A DNA stretch of 64,000 bases from Oscillospiraceae bacterium (GTDB taxonomy: Bacteria; Bacillota_A; Clostridia; Oscillospirales; Oscillospiraceae): assembly GCA_017939025.1 (NCBI GenBank), contig JAGBAI010000042.1, positions 1 through 64,000 of the forward strand, in the 5' to 3' direction. The notes under the pieces are model-generated. The model was not told the DNA's origin. It saw only the letters and a list, made by a program, of their open reading frames with translations, and did no database searches. Of the stretch, positions 1 to 8,551 are shown in pieces; the first letter of the stretch is position 1, and every line of letters starts with the position of its first letter. The translations under genes and the position numbers were made by a program.

Positions 1-522
1 CGCTGCCTGGAGAAGGCCTCCGGTGCCGGCGGCGGCGACAACTACGAGTCCATCACCTACGAAGGCTACGGCCCCGGCGGTGTTGCCGTTATCGTAGAAA
101 CCATGACCGACAACCGCAACCGTACCGCAGGCTCCATGCGCCACCACTTCGACAAGTTCGGCGGCAATCTGGGCGCTTCCGGCTGCGTGTCCTGGTCCTT
201 CGACAAGAAGGGCGTTCTGGTCATCGACAACTCCGAGGGCGAGCTGGACGAAGAAGAAGTCATGATGGATGCCATGGACGCAGGCGCCGACGATTTCGAG
301 GCTGAAGAGGATGTCTTCACCATCTACACCCTGCCCGATGACTTTAACGACGTGGTCGCAAACCTGGGCAAGTATACCTTCGTCTCCGCTCAGATCGAAA
401 TGGTGCCCCAGAACTATCAGAAGCTGGAATCTCCCGAGCATATCACCCTGATGGAGAAGCTGCTGGATATCATGGAAGACGATGACGATGTCCAGAATGT
501 CTGGCACAACTGGGAAGAGTAA
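1..522 (+). CDS. yebC: YebC/PmpR family protein (3' part)
   Basis: The frame is open from the first base, so the N-terminal part lies outside the window. The visible 173 residues match the middle and end of the YebC/PmpR family: the segment ending GPGGVA followed by NRNRTAG and the region reading GGNLGASGCVSW are family hallmarks, and the tail is very acidic. Family members are described as DNA-binding transcriptional regulators, and more recently as helping ribosomes through proline-rich stretches; which applies here cannot be told. Codon choice is strongly biased, as in highly expressed genes. A hairpin terminator follows. Confidence 0.95.
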   Translation, partial: RCLEKASGAGGGDNYESITYEGYGPGGVAVIVETMTDNRNRTAGSMRHHFDKFGGNLGASGCVSWSFDKKGVLVIDNSEGELDEEEVMMDAMDAGADDFEAEEDVFTIYTLPDDFNDVVANLGKYTFVSAQIEMVPQNYQKLESPEHITLMEKLLDIMEDDDDVQNVWHNWEE

Positions 523-570
523 TCGCACAAATCACGCCTCGCTGACACATAATGCCAATTCGTCAAGAAA

Positions 571-605
571 AGGGTCTGCTGCAAAAGTGCAGCAGACCCT
601 TTTTA
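571..605 (+). terminator. Rho-independent terminator after yebC
   Basis: An 11-bp perfect stem (GGGTCTGCTGC at 572-582 with GCAGCAGACCC at 589-599) is followed by TTTTT. It lies about 50 bases after the yebC stop codon. Confidence 0.9.
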
Positions 606-641
606 TGAATTGTTGTCATTGTTCTGGTGCAGGAGAATTCC

Positions 642-1430
642 TTATTTCAGCTGCCGCAGCAAGTAGCGTTTGCGATACTTCCGCTGCACATACTCCATAA
701 CCTTTCCGTAATACACCGGGTTGGCTGCGCCGCCCAGGAAACCTACCACCGGAATCCCCTGGATAAACTTTAACACCAGCATATCCATAGCAAAGGCCGA
801 GGCAGTTTTCTGGATCTGCTCTGTCAGAATTTCCTGGGACATGCCAATGGCATCTTCACAGAGCAGCGCATCCACTTTTGCATCCTCCCGGAGCCATGCC
901 TTACCGGTTTTTAAAGAGGCAGACATCATCTTTAAAATCAAGTACTGTTCTGCCGGGGTATCGTATTCAAAGCCATAATGCAGGGCTGTTTCGTAAATAC
1001 CCTTCAGCAGCGTCGCCAGAAACAAGACCACATCCGGCATTCCCACGCCCAAGGCCCCAAGAGCCACGCCCTCTGCCGTGGTGACCGCCATATTCACAGC
1101 CCCGGCTTTCCGGACATTCTTCTGCATTTGTTTAAAATCCCGGCGGCTGGCCTCAGCCTGCACGGCCTGATCCCGGAGGATATGCTCCTGCTGGATATTT
1201 CCCTTCCGGTAAGTCAGTTCAATGAGCTTTCGGCCATGCTGAAAAACAAGCTTAAAGCCGGTGCAGAAGGCTTTTTCCAGACCCACATAAACCTTTTCCG
1301 GGATCTTCTCCTCCAGAGCCGATTTCCACGCCACCGGCTTGGCCTTTTCCGCCTTTTTCCGCAGCTTCTGCTCCTGGGACTGGATCTTCAGCAGTTCCCG
1401 GCGGATCAGCGCTCTGTGTTTTGTTTCCAT
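642..1430 (-). CDS. EcsC family protein
   Basis: A 262-residue protein of the EcsC family. It has a basic, coiled N-terminal third (residues about 1-40), a central hydrophobic Gly/Ala/Val-rich stretch containing GALGVGMPD and VVLFLATLLKGI, a second hydrophobic stretch LVLKFIQGIPVVGFLGG, and a basic C terminus. EcsC is named from the B. subtilis ecs locus, but its biochemical role is not established. I chose ATG 1430 because GGAG lies 7 bases upstream; an in-frame TTG at 1436 overlaps the stop of the gene before it. That gene, a kinase-fold protein, ends only 2 bases upstream, so the two are cotranscribed and probably translationally coupled. Confidence 0.8.
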   Translation of the reverse strand: METKHRALIRRELLKIQSQEQKLRKKAEKAKPVAWKSALEEKIPEKVYVGLEKAFCTGFKLVFQHGRKLIELTYRKGNIQQEHILRDQAVQAEASRRDFKQMQKNVRKAGAVNMAVTTAEGVALGALGVGMPDVVLFLATLLKGIYETALHYGFEYDTPAEQYLILKMMSASLKTGKAWLREDAKVDALLCEDAIGMSQEILTEQIQKTASAFAMDMLVLKFIQGIPVVGFLGGAANPVYYGKVMEYVQRKYRKRYLLRQLK

Positions 1431-1432
1431 GT

Positions 1433-1966
1433 TCAAACTCCAAAATAGGTGCGAAATGCTTCACTTTTCCACCAGTACTGCTTTCCCCAGTGTTCATAAT
1501 CCCAGGCTTCCATGTAGTCGTTGCACTCAAAATCCACATAGTAAACGTTCCCGTCATTCACCACGAAATTGGTAGGAAAGTAGTCGATGTTGGTGTTTGC
1601 CGGATACAGCAGACGGCACATATCCTCCATCTGCCGGTAGTAACTATCTTCCATCCGGTCTCCCTTCACCAATTGATCAATGGTATCTCCGGGGATGTAC
1701 CGTTTCAGAATCCGCTCCTGCTCCCTGTCCACATCCAGAAGCTCCGGCATGGGGATACCGATTTTGCGGAGTCGCTCATAATCCCGCAATTCAGATTCCA
1801 GCTTGTCACCAAACGTATAGTAATCACAGGGCTCATGATGGATCTGCTTGAGCACATACGCCCCTGCCTCATCGGTAACCAGCCAGGAATAGCCGCCTTT
1901 TCCTTTCCCCAGAAGTTTCTTTACAGCAAATTCCCTGCCGTTGACTGTCATGATCTTCATAAGCAT
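1433..1966 (-). CDS. small protein-kinase-fold protein
   Basis: A 177-residue protein resembling a shortened Ser/Thr-kinase or aminoglycoside-phosphotransferase fold. LLGKGKGGYSWLV looks like a glycine-rich loop, YVLKQI supplies the likely ATP-binding lysine, and the C-terminal NIDYFPTNFVVNDGNVYYVDFECN resembles a catalytic loop (D..PTNFV, with Asn) followed by a metal-binding VDFE. It is well below the length of a full kinase domain. The open frame runs further upstream, but there it reads through a palindromic intergenic repeat (residues CPAEACLRPT), so that part is not genuine protein. ATG 1966 has GGAAGG 6 bases upstream; ATG 1960 is an alternative. Substrate unknown; it may modify or partner the EcsC protein encoded next. 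Confidence 0.7.
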   Translation of the reverse strand: MLMKIMTVNGREFAVKKLLGKGKGGYSWLVTDEAGAYVLKQIHHEPCDYYTFGDKLESELRDYERLRKIGIPMPELLDVDREQERILKRYIPGDTIDQLVKGDRMEDSYYRQMEDMCRLLYPANTNIDYFPTNFVVNDGNVYYVDFECNDYMEAWDYEHWGKQYWWKSEAFRTYFGV

Positions 1967-1987
1967 TTCTTGCCTTCCAAAATATGC

Positions 1988-2093
1988 TGTAGGGCGGAGG
2001 CATGCCTCCGCCGGGCACTTACGCTTTCTGAGCGGAACCATTCCGGCGCTCAGGCATTGCTGCTGCCCGGCGGGGTCATGACCCCGCCCTACA
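1988..2093. repeat. palindromic repeat, family A, full copy
   Basis: Begins TGTAGGGCGG and ends CCGCCCTACA. Each half is its own palindrome (GGAGGCATGCCTCC and GGGGTCATGACCCC), and the inner edges CCGCCGGGCA and TGCCCGGCGG are also inverted copies of each other around a 46-base variable core. Similar copies lie at 10002-10106 and 23958-24061, and a half copy at 26743-26772. Confidence 0.9.
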
Positions 2094-2133
2094 TTTTTCT
2101 CTTTTTACGGGCAGCGCTTGATCAAAGATACCC

Positions 2134-3075
2134 TTACTTGCCCAAAAATTCCTTGGTGACCTTCACGATATTGTCTGCGCACAGGCCGAACTCCCGCAGG
2201 ACTTCATAAGCGGGGCCGGAGAAGCCGAACTGATCGTTGACACCGATCCGCTTGACGGGAGTAGGATAGACTTCAGACAGATAGCTGCACACAGCCTCGC
2301 CCAGGCCGCCGATGACGGAATGCTCCTCGCAGGTGATGATCTTGCCGCACTCCTTGGCAGCCTTCAGCACCAGCTCCTCATCCAGAGGCTTGATGGTGGA
2401 CATGTTGATGATCCGGGCGTTGATGCCCATTTCTGCCAGTTTCTCACCAGCCTGAACAGCCTCGTAGACCATCAGACCGTTGGCGATGATGGCAATATCA
2501 TTGCCGTCGCGCATCACTTCGCCCTTGCCGATCTCGAAGGTAAAGCCTTCCTCATGGAACACGGGCACAGCCAGTCTGCCCATACGCAGGTACACGGGGC
2601 CCTGGTACTCGTAAGCAGCCTTGGTAGCAGCTTCCGCCTCCACGCCGTCAGCGGGGCAGATGACCACCATACCGGGAATGGAACGCATCAGAGCGAAATC
2701 CTCACAGCACTGATGGGATGCGCCGTCCTCACCAACGGACAGGCCGCCGTGGGAAGCGCCGATCTTGACATTCAGGCGGGTGTAGCCGATGGAGTTGCGG
2801 ATCTGCTCGTAAGCACGGCCGGAAGCAAACATTGCGAAAGAGGAAGCAAAGGGGGTCATACCGGAAGCGGCCAGACCGGCAGCAACACACATCATGTCTG
2901 CCTCGGCAATGCCGCAGTTGAAGTGACGGTCGGGATAAGCCTTGCCGAACATACCGGTCTTGGTGGAACCTGCCAGGTCAGCATCCAGGACAACGATGTC
3001 GTCGTGCTCCCTGCCCAGCTCTACCAGGGCCTTGCCATAACCCTCACGGGTCGCCATTTTCTTTACATCTGCCAT
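2134..3075 (-). CDS. transketolase, C-terminal subunit
   Basis: A 313-residue protein covering the pyrimidine-binding and C-terminal domains of transketolase (split type), which transfers two-carbon ketol units in the pentose phosphate pathway using thiamine diphosphate. Visible family features include DLAGSTKTGMF, the catalytic-glutamate region FNCGIAEADM, DGASHQ, and a C-terminal domain with CEEHSVIGGLGEAV. The upstream N-terminal subunit ends 1 base before this start, and GGAGGG precedes ATG 3075, so they form an operon and presumably a heterotetramer. An open frame extends to 3108 but lacks its own ribosome binding site. A family A repeat follows the stop. Confidence 0.93.
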   Translation of the reverse strand: MADVKKMATREGYGKALVELGREHDDIVVLDADLAGSTKTGMFGKAYPDRHFNCGIAEADMMCVAAGLAASGMTPFASSFAMFASGRAYEQIRNSIGYTRLNVKIGASHGGLSVGEDGASHQCCEDFALMRSIPGMVVICPADGVEAEAATKAAYEYQGPVYLRMGRLAVPVFHEEGFTFEIGKGEVMRDGNDIAIIANGLMVYEAVQAGEKLAEMGINARIINMSTIKPLDEELVLKAAKECGKIITCEEHSVIGGLGEAVCSYLSEVYPTPVKRIGVNDQFGFSGPAYEVLREFGLCADNIVKVTKEFLGK

Positions 3076-3076
3076 G

Positions 3077-3922
3077 TTACATGCCCTCCAGTTCAGAAAG
3101 TTTGGCATTCAGCTCTGCCATAGCCTGCTCGTACTGGGCATCGTTGGGTGCCACACCGTGCCAGCCGGCCTCGTTTTCCATGAAGGAAACGTCCTTGCCC
3201 TTGACAGTGGTCATAATGATGGCGCTGGGCTTACCCTTGACAGTCTTTGCGTGGTTCATGGCAGCCTCGATCTGTTCAAAATCGTGGCCGTCGATGCACT
3301 GGACATCAAAGCCGAAGGCTTCCAGCTTGGAATCGATGGGATGGGGGTTCATGACCTTGCGGATGTCGCCATCGATCTGCAGATTGTTGTTGTCAATGAT
3401 AACCACCAGATTGTCCAGATTATAATGGCTTGCAAACATGCAGGCCTCCCAGACCTGGCCCTCCTGGATCTCGCCGTCACCCAGCAGGGTGTAGACCCGG
3501 TAATCCTTCTTGGCCACCTTGGCAGCCAGTGCCATGCCGCAGGCGGTGGAGATACCCTGGCCCAGAGAACCGGTGGACATATCCACGCCGGGAACGCTGT
3601 TCATATTGGGGTGGCCCTGCAAATAGCTGCCAACCTTACGCAGCTGGAGCAGGTCTTCCACAGGGAAGAAGCCCCGGTGTGCCAGGGCAGCGTACAGACC
3701 AGGTGCGCAATGGCCCTTGGAAAGGACAAAGCGGTCGCGGTCAGCCCACTTGGGATTGCTGGGATCAACATTGAGTTCCTTGTTGTACAGATAGGTGAAC
3801 AGCTCGGCAGCGGACATGCTGCCGCCGGGATGGCCGCACTTGGCGGCATGGGTGCTCTCAATGATGCCCATACGCACCTTGCAGGCCAGAATCTGCAGCT
3901 GCTTTTTTTCCTGAGATGTCAT
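3077..3922 (-). CDS. transketolase, N-terminal subunit
   Basis: A 281-residue protein forming the thiamine diphosphate pyrophosphate-binding half of a split transketolase. It has the early HAAKCGHPGGSMS motif, then SKGHCAPGLYAAL, and the cofactor/Mg site GDGEIQEGQVWEA followed by the NNNLQIDG segment. ATG 3922 is preceded by AAGGAGG at 5-base spacing; the frame remains open to 3964, but that stretch is leader. It is the first gene of a two-gene operon driven by a clear promoter at 3985-4014. Confidence 0.94.
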   Translation of the reverse strand: MTSQEKKQLQILACKVRMGIIESTHAAKCGHPGGSMSAAELFTYLYNKELNVDPSNPKWADRDRFVLSKGHCAPGLYAALAHRGFFPVEDLLQLRKVGSYLQGHPNMNSVPGVDMSTGSLGQGISTACGMALAAKVAKKDYRVYTLLGDGEIQEGQVWEACMFASHYNLDNLVVIIDNNNLQIDGDIRKVMNPHPIDSKLEAFGFDVQCIDGHDFEQIEAAMNHAKTVKGKPSAIIMTTVKGKDVSFMENEAGWHGVAPNDAQYEQAMAELNAKLSELEGM

Positions 3923-3984
3923 AGGATCCTCCTTGTAATATTCAAAATACGGTCCTACCGTCATAGTTACGCTAGTATACCCGT

Positions 3985-4014
3985 ATTATACACGGATTCG
4001 ACCATATTTGTCAA
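3985..4014 (-). promoter_or_regulatory. promoter of the transketolase operon
   Basis: On the minus strand TTGACA (4009-4014) is followed by an 18-base spacer and TATAAT (3985-3990). Both hexamers are perfect consensus. It lies about 60 bases upstream of the transketolase start. Confidence 0.85.
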
Positions 4015-4027
4015 TTGTCCAAGCAAC

Positions 4028-4058
4028 AAAAACGGTGCAGCTTTCACCGCACCATTTT
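4028..4058 (-). terminator. terminator of the envelope operon
   Basis: Minus-strand hairpin with arms GGTGC and GCACC, extended by A-T pairs and followed by GTTTTTG, about 55 bases beyond the Lgt-like gene stop. Confidence 0.75.
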
Positions 4059-4112
4059 GTTTATGATTTCGATAACCTTTTCGTAGGAGTGATGTGGGCA
4101 TCGTCCCTGCGG

Positions 4113-5102
4113 TCATGCTGTTTCATATTTTCTCTCCGTCAAAACCGCAATAAGCCGGATCAGCAGCGTCAGAGCAATCACCGCCACCAGACAGCCGGAC
4201 ATAACACTGTAAGCAAACACCGCCTCATTGCCCCGGCGCTGAACGTAATACTCCATAAATCCGCCGCAGCCAATGCCTGCGCCAATGAGAACCCACAGCA
4301 GCACCTGCCACCATTTGAATCCCACAGCCTTCACCATCCGTTTGGAGAAGGCAAAAATAGCTAGCCCCAGACCCAGAGCCCCCAGCACCTGCACCACGCT
4401 GACAAAGCCGTTGCTCCGGAAGAACAGAGAATCATACCGGGTGGAGTCCAGCACCACCTGGGATGCCCCGTAAATCAGCACGAAGATCAGGGCTGTGTCA
4501 CCGCTGCGCAGCTTATGCTTGCTGTTTCCCCGGATGTAGAACAGGCTTAAGGCCGCAAACAATGCCAGCGCCACCATAGCCTGGATCATAAAGGTAGCCA
4601 GCCGGTATTCCACCGCCCCGGACACCGCATTGGTCACAGGATAGGCAAAGGGCAGGTTCTCAAAGGACACTACATTACCCCTGTCAGAAGCATTGAACAG
4701 CGATGCCAGCCGTCCCACAGCAATGCCGGCACAGCCGGCGATTGCCATACAGTCCAGCATTTCCGGCAGATCCCGCTGCAAAAATACCAGCCGGCTCAGC
4801 ACCGCTGCTAAGAAACAGCCCAGAAACACACCCATTAAGGCATAGCCACCGGAAGTATAATCCGTCATGGCATCGTAAAATCCGGTATAGCTGTCCGCCC
4901 GGCAGTACCAGTGGAAGAACCGCGCAAAGACGATGCTTAAGATCAGAGCGACAGGCGCCACGGCAAATCCGGCCACTGCGTTTCCGCATTTGCCAATATA
5001 GAAGGCCAAAAAGAAGCAGATGGCCACAGCCGCCGCCAGGGTCAGCACGATGGAGTTCCAGTAAACAACGGTATTTCCGCTGATAAAGGCGATCTTATCC
5101 AT
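4113..5102 (-). CDS. prolipoprotein diacylglyceryl transferase-like membrane protein
   Basis: A 329-residue integral membrane protein with about eight hydrophobic helices. It looks like a divergent member of the Lgt family, whose enzymes transfer diacylglycerol to the lipobox cysteine of prelipoproteins. It keeps a remnant of the signature (GRLASLFN where Lgt usually reads GR.GNF.N.E) and the later arginine-containing TRYDSLFF block, but the middle of the signature is altered, so activity is uncertain. It is longer than typical Lgt at the C terminus. The start at 5102 has GGAGGT upstream and overlaps the end of the preceding gene by 8 bases, indicating translational coupling with a phosphodiester-glycosidase protein. 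It is probably a paralogue rather than the housekeeping lgt. Confidence 0.7.
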   Translation of the reverse strand: MDKIAFISGNTVVYWNSIVLTLAAAVAICFFLAFYIGKCGNAVAGFAVAPVALILSIVFARFFHWYCRADSYTGFYDAMTDYTSGGYALMGVFLGCFLAAVLSRLVFLQRDLPEMLDCMAIAGCAGIAVGRLASLFNASDRGNVVSFENLPFAYPVTNAVSGAVEYRLATFMIQAMVALALFAALSLFYIRGNSKHKLRSGDTALIFVLIYGASQVVLDSTRYDSLFFRSNGFVSVVQVLGALGLGLAIFAFSKRMVKAVGFKWWQVLLWVLIGAGIGCGGFMEYYVQRRGNEAVFAYSVMSGCLVAVIALTLLIRLIAVLTERKYETA

Positions 5103-6372
5103 TGTTTCCACCTCCATCCGGCACAGCCGTTGCAAAATAGATGATATCACTGATCTTTCGCTGCTGACCGTAGACAGGACGGTTGATCAGTTCGTCGTTC
5201 ATAACGATGGTGGCTGTCTGACCGCCATCCAGGCTGTAGGCCATTTTGCAGCCGGTAGCCGCCACATTTTTGGCAAACTGGGCCACTGTGGGAATCTCCT
5301 GGTGAGGGCCGGTGGTGTTGGCGGTAACCACAATATAGTGCAGGGTATCCATTTGCAGCAGCGCCGCCCGGGCGTAGCCTTCGGTGATCTCTCCCACACC
5401 GTACCAGTCATGGGGCACCAGCTGATAGTTATCCACCAGAATGGGGCCGAATGCCAGGGAGAACTGAATCTCATGCTCGTCCACGAACTTCTGCACATCC
5501 TCCACGGTAAGGACATCACCGCCGTAGGTAAAGTGCATATCACCGTTTTTATCGATATAGCAGGTTTCCGCATAAGTGCCCTCCACCCGCTTGGCTTCTC
5601 CCTGGTAAACCACGGCACCAAAATCCCGGAACCGGTAGAAGTCACCTGCCGATGCCACCACCGCGTTGACAGCTTCGGCCATTTCCGTGGTCAGGTATTG
5701 CATATCAGAGCCATATTCGCCCCCTGCCAGGTGACGGCGGAACTGGGACGGATGGTTCACCTTTATCTCAGAGAAGGTATACACGCTGTCATCATGGACT
5801 TCCTGCCAGGTGACCGCAAACATGCTCTCATCCAGATAATACCGGACAACACTGTCTGCGTACAGCTGCTGATCCGGCTGGAAATAGGTTTTCTGACCAT
5901 CCAGGATCAGCCTTGCCCGTTCCAGAATCGCCTGGTAATCATCAGGAGCGTAGGCTCTGCCGAAGTAAGCCTGGTTTGGCTCCGGTGCCACCTGGGCATC
6001 CTCCTCAATCCAGTAGATCTTCTTCTCCACAGCCTCTTCCAGCTCGTCAATAACAGGCTTTTCCCCATGGATGAGCACCTCCCGGACATTAGCCAACTCC
6101 CCGTTGACAAAATCCGCCACCTGATCCTGCAGCGCAAGCTCCTGTGCAGACTTGACCACCGCCGCCTTGGGGCGGCCGATGTTCCGGCTCATCGTTTGCA
6201 GAATTTTACCGGAAGCAAAGGTAGACAGGGGCACGATGACGATCCCCAGGATCACAAACAGGATAAAGGCGCCTCTGCTCATTTTCTTTTTGGGTGCAGG
6301 TTTCTGCGGTGTCTGCCGGACAACGGTATTTCGTTTCACATTCTGCTGGGCGTATTTCGGTTTATATCCCAT
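5095..6372 (-). CDS. membrane-anchored phosphodiester glycosidase domain protein
   Basis: A 425-residue protein. Residues 1-30 are basic and Lys/Gln-rich, residues about 33-55 form one membrane segment (GAFILFVILGIVIVPLSTFA), and the rest should be outside the cell. The C-terminal 170 residues resemble the phosphodiester glycosidase (NAGPA/DUF2233-like) family: FTYGGDVL, FGPILVDNYQLV, GVGEITEGYARAALLQMD, then CKMAYSLDGGQTATIVMNDELINRP. Relatives remove sugars from sugar-phosphate diesters or act in exopolysaccharide metabolism; the substrate here is unknown. The middle region (about 60-240) is not recognised. It is the second gene of a three-gene operon, 12 bases after a small secreted protein and overlapping an Lgt-like gene. 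Confidence 0.8.
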   Translation of the reverse strand: MGYKPKYAQQNVKRNTVVRQTPQKPAPKKKMSRGAFILFVILGIVIVPLSTFASGKILQTMSRNIGRPKAAVVKSAQELALQDQVADFVNGELANVREVLIHGEKPVIDELEEAVEKKIYWIEEDAQVAPEPNQAYFGRAYAPDDYQAILERARLILDGQKTYFQPDQQLYADSVVRYYLDESMFAVTWQEVHDDSVYTFSEIKVNHPSQFRRHLAGGEYGSDMQYLTTEMAEAVNAVVASAGDFYRFRDFGAVVYQGEAKRVEGTYAETCYIDKNGDMHFTYGGDVLTVEDVQKFVDEHEIQFSLAFGPILVDNYQLVPHDWYGVGEITEGYARAALLQMDTLHYIVVTANTTGPHQEIPTVAQFAKNVAATGCKMAYSLDGGQTATIVMNDELINRPVYGQQRKISDIIYFATAVPDGGGNNG

Positions 6373-6384
6373 TACCGCACCTCC

Positions 6385-7014
6385 TTACGCCAGTCCGCCG
6401 GACAGGGCCCGCATCAGCGCCCCGTCGGGTACTACCCACCAACGGTTTTCCCGGTAGGCGAAGCCAAGGGTCGTTTCAAAGCGCAGCTCTTCCGGTTTCT
6501 CGGCAAAGGCCAACTCCACTGCCCCAGCCAACACTTCGTCTATAAGATCCTGGCGGAAATCGCCGTTTTCATCGTACAGCTCGTTCATCTTTTCCGCCAC
6601 TGCGATCCGGTCATTCAGAATGGCTTGGGCATGTGCTTTTACAGTATCCGTAATGCTGGCAATATCCGGTACCGTGATCACGGCATCCACCGCAAAGCTG
6701 CTGCCGCTGACATAGTATTCAGAAGTCAGCTCACAGGAGATCCCGCTGCAGAAGATCTGCCACACCGCCGCGGCTTCCTCCGTCAGAGCCCGGTCTGTTC
6801 CCAGATCTGGTTGTCCGTACAGTTCTCCGGCAACCCCCGTCAGATCTCCCTGAGAAAGCACTGACAGAAAATCTTCGGCACAATCCTTCACCATCTGGGG
6901 CACCTCTGCCCGGACAGGCGCATCCATGGATGCAAAGCACATGACTGCCGTTCCCAGCATCAGTACCAGACCCAGAATGCCAAAAACCACCGCAAAAACC
7001 CTTGCGACTTTCAT
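6385..7014 (-). CDS. secreted or membrane-anchored protein of unknown function
   Basis: A 209-residue protein with an N-terminal hydrophobic segment (residues 5-29, VFAVVFGILGLVLMLGTAVMCFA) that could be a signal peptide or an anchor, followed by an acidic soluble domain. The pattern of helices, a Tyr/Val-rich strand pair and a C-terminal GFAYRENRWWVVPDGALM resembles NTF2-like small domains, but this is only a resemblance. It leads the operon that continues into the phosphodiester-glycosidase and Lgt-like proteins, and a good promoter lies just upstream. I do not recognise a specific family. Confidence 0.65.
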   Translation of the reverse strand: MKVARVFAVVFGILGLVLMLGTAVMCFASMDAPVRAEVPQMVKDCAEDFLSVLSQGDLTGVAGELYGQPDLGTDRALTEEAAAVWQIFCSGISCELTSEYYVSGSSFAVDAVITVPDIASITDTVKAHAQAILNDRIAVAEKMNELYDENGDFRQDLIDEVLAGAVELAFAEKPEELRFETTLGFAYRENRWWVVPDGALMRALSGGLA

Positions 7015-7043
7015 ACCCTCACCTCACTTTTTCTTTAGAAAAT

Positions 7044-7071
7044 ATTATATCCCCTTTTCAGGATATGTCAA
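7044..7071 (-). promoter_or_regulatory. promoter of the envelope operon
   Basis: TTGACA (7066-7071, minus strand), 16-base spacer, TATAAT (7044-7049), ending 30 bases upstream of the first start codon. Confidence 0.8.
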
Positions 7072-7131
7072 CATAATATCCCTCATATGCTAAGTGTCAG
7101 CCCTCCCCCAGCAAATTGCAGTTCCAATTAT

Positions 7132-7163
7132 AAAAACGCACCATCCCAGACCGGATGGTGCGT
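7132..7163 (-). terminator. terminator of the glycosyltransferase gene
   Basis: A perfect 10-bp stem (CGCACCATCC with GGATGGTGCG) is followed on the minus strand by TTTTTA, just after the glycosyltransferase stop codon. Confidence 0.88.
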
Positions 7164-7169
7164 AGATTT

Positions 7170-8339
7170 TTACAATACCGATTCGTAAATGCTCTCGATG
7201 GCTTCGCCAAAAGCTTTTTTGTCAAAGGTGGCGGCGATCTCCTCGCTGCGCTTAGCAGCGGCTTCCCGCCATTGGGGATCTTCCATCACCGCATCGATGG
7301 CATGGAGGAATTCCGCAGCACTGGTATATTCGTAGCCGTTTTCGCCTTCCTGCAGCACATCCGCCAGACAATCATCCTGGCGGCACAGCAGAGGCAGACC
7401 GTTGGCCGCTGCCTCGATGTAGGTCAGACCCTGGGTCTCACTGGTGGAGGCACTGACGAACACGTCACCCAGCTGGTAATAATTCTGCACCTCACTGGGA
7501 GGCACCATACCGGTGAAGATCACATACTCTGCAACTCCCAGCTTCTTCGCCTGCTTTTCCAGATCCTCCTTGGCTGGGCCGTCACCTACAATGAGGAATT
7601 TCAGATTGTCATTTTTCTGCCGGGCCTCCGCAAACAGCTCCAGCAGCTCGCCCAAATTCTTCTCGCCGCCCAGACGGCCCAGATTCAGCAGCACCCGGTC
7701 CTCTTCCCGGATTCCCAGTGCCAGGCGCTTTTCCCGCCGCTGCTCCGGTGTCAGCCGCTGGAAATGCTGCTCCAGGCTGATACCGCTGGGCACCACGCTG
7801 ATGGGGGCCCGCATTCCGTAATTGTGCAGGGTATTTTCCACTTTCTGGGTGGGGGCAACCAAGGTATCCACCTTCCGCAGGCGGCCTCTGGACAGATATT
7901 TCGCCAAAAAGTCTCCCGCCCGTTTGCTGGGGATGATATAAGAAGTCAGATACTGCTCATAAAGGGTATGGTAAGTATGTACCAGCGGTGCACCGGTGAT
8001 CCTGGCGATCCGGGATGCGAATTGGTAGCTGAAAAATTCGCACTGGCTGTGCACCACATCCGGCTTCCAGTCGATGATCTCCTGAATCAGCTTATGACGG
8101 AAGGAAATGGGCATCCGCAGGTCGGGATATACCGCTTTCAGGGGCATGGAGCGGATATAATACACCGCGCCTTCCTTCCGGGAATGAATGGTGTCGGAAA
8201 TGGTCAGGATCTTCACATCATGTCCCAGCGCAGTCAGCTCGTCAAACAGATTTTGTACGGACGTTACCACGCCATTGGTACTGACCGTATACAGATCCGT
8301 AGTGATCAGAATCTTCAGTTTGGCGTTCTTGGTTTCCAT
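7170..8339 (-). CDS. GT4-family glycosyltransferase
   Basis: A 389-residue GT-B glycosyltransferase of family 4, close in layout to enzymes that glucosylate diacylglycerol in Firmicutes. The N-terminal Rossmann half carries TDLYTVSTNGVVTSVQNL and the HSQCEFF segment. The C-terminal half has LLNLGRLGGEKNL, the nucleotide-binding FLIVGDGPAKEDLE, VIFTGMVP, and the E-x7-E region SASTSETQGLTYIEAAANGLP. It presumably uses a nucleotide sugar to glycosylate a membrane lipid or envelope acceptor; the exact acceptor is inference. ATG 8339 follows GGAGG at 6 bases. It is monocistronic, with a -10 TATAAT at 8394-8399 (weak -35) and its own terminator, divergent from the VanY gene. Confidence 0.88.
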   Translation of the reverse strand: METKNAKLKILITTDLYTVSTNGVVTSVQNLFDELTALGHDVKILTISDTIHSRKEGAVYYIRSMPLKAVYPDLRMPISFRHKLIQEIIDWKPDVVHSQCEFFSYQFASRIARITGAPLVHTYHTLYEQYLTSYIIPSKRAGDFLAKYLSRGRLRKVDTLVAPTQKVENTLHNYGMRAPISVVPSGISLEQHFQRLTPEQRREKRLALGIREEDRVLLNLGRLGGEKNLGELLELFAEARQKNDNLKFLIVGDGPAKEDLEKQAKKLGVAEYVIFTGMVPPSEVQNYYQLGDVFVSASTSETQGLTYIEAAANGLPLLCRQDDCLADVLQEGENGYEYTSAAEFLHAIDAVMEDPQWREAAAKRSEEIAATFDKKAFGEAIESIYESVL

Positions 8340-8492
8340 GGGATTCCTCCGTTTATCTTTAACCGTTTCTTTGTTTCACAATATTCTTTTCCTATTATAA
8401 CAGATTCCGGCAAAATTTCTACCAACATTTTTCTCAAGTTTGTTGTTTTTTTCGTCCGTCTCCTTGTGATAAATGAACATTTTGTATCTGCC

Positions 8493-8521
8493 TTGCATTT
8501 ATGTTCCATCCGTGCTATGAT
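8493..8521 (+). promoter_or_regulatory. promoter of the VanY-like gene
   Basis: TTGCAT (8493-8498), 17-base spacer, TATGAT (8516-8521), about 30 bases upstream of the start codon. Confidence 0.7.
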
Positions 8522-8551
8522 ATAAAATAGTATATTATCGGGAGCAAACAT

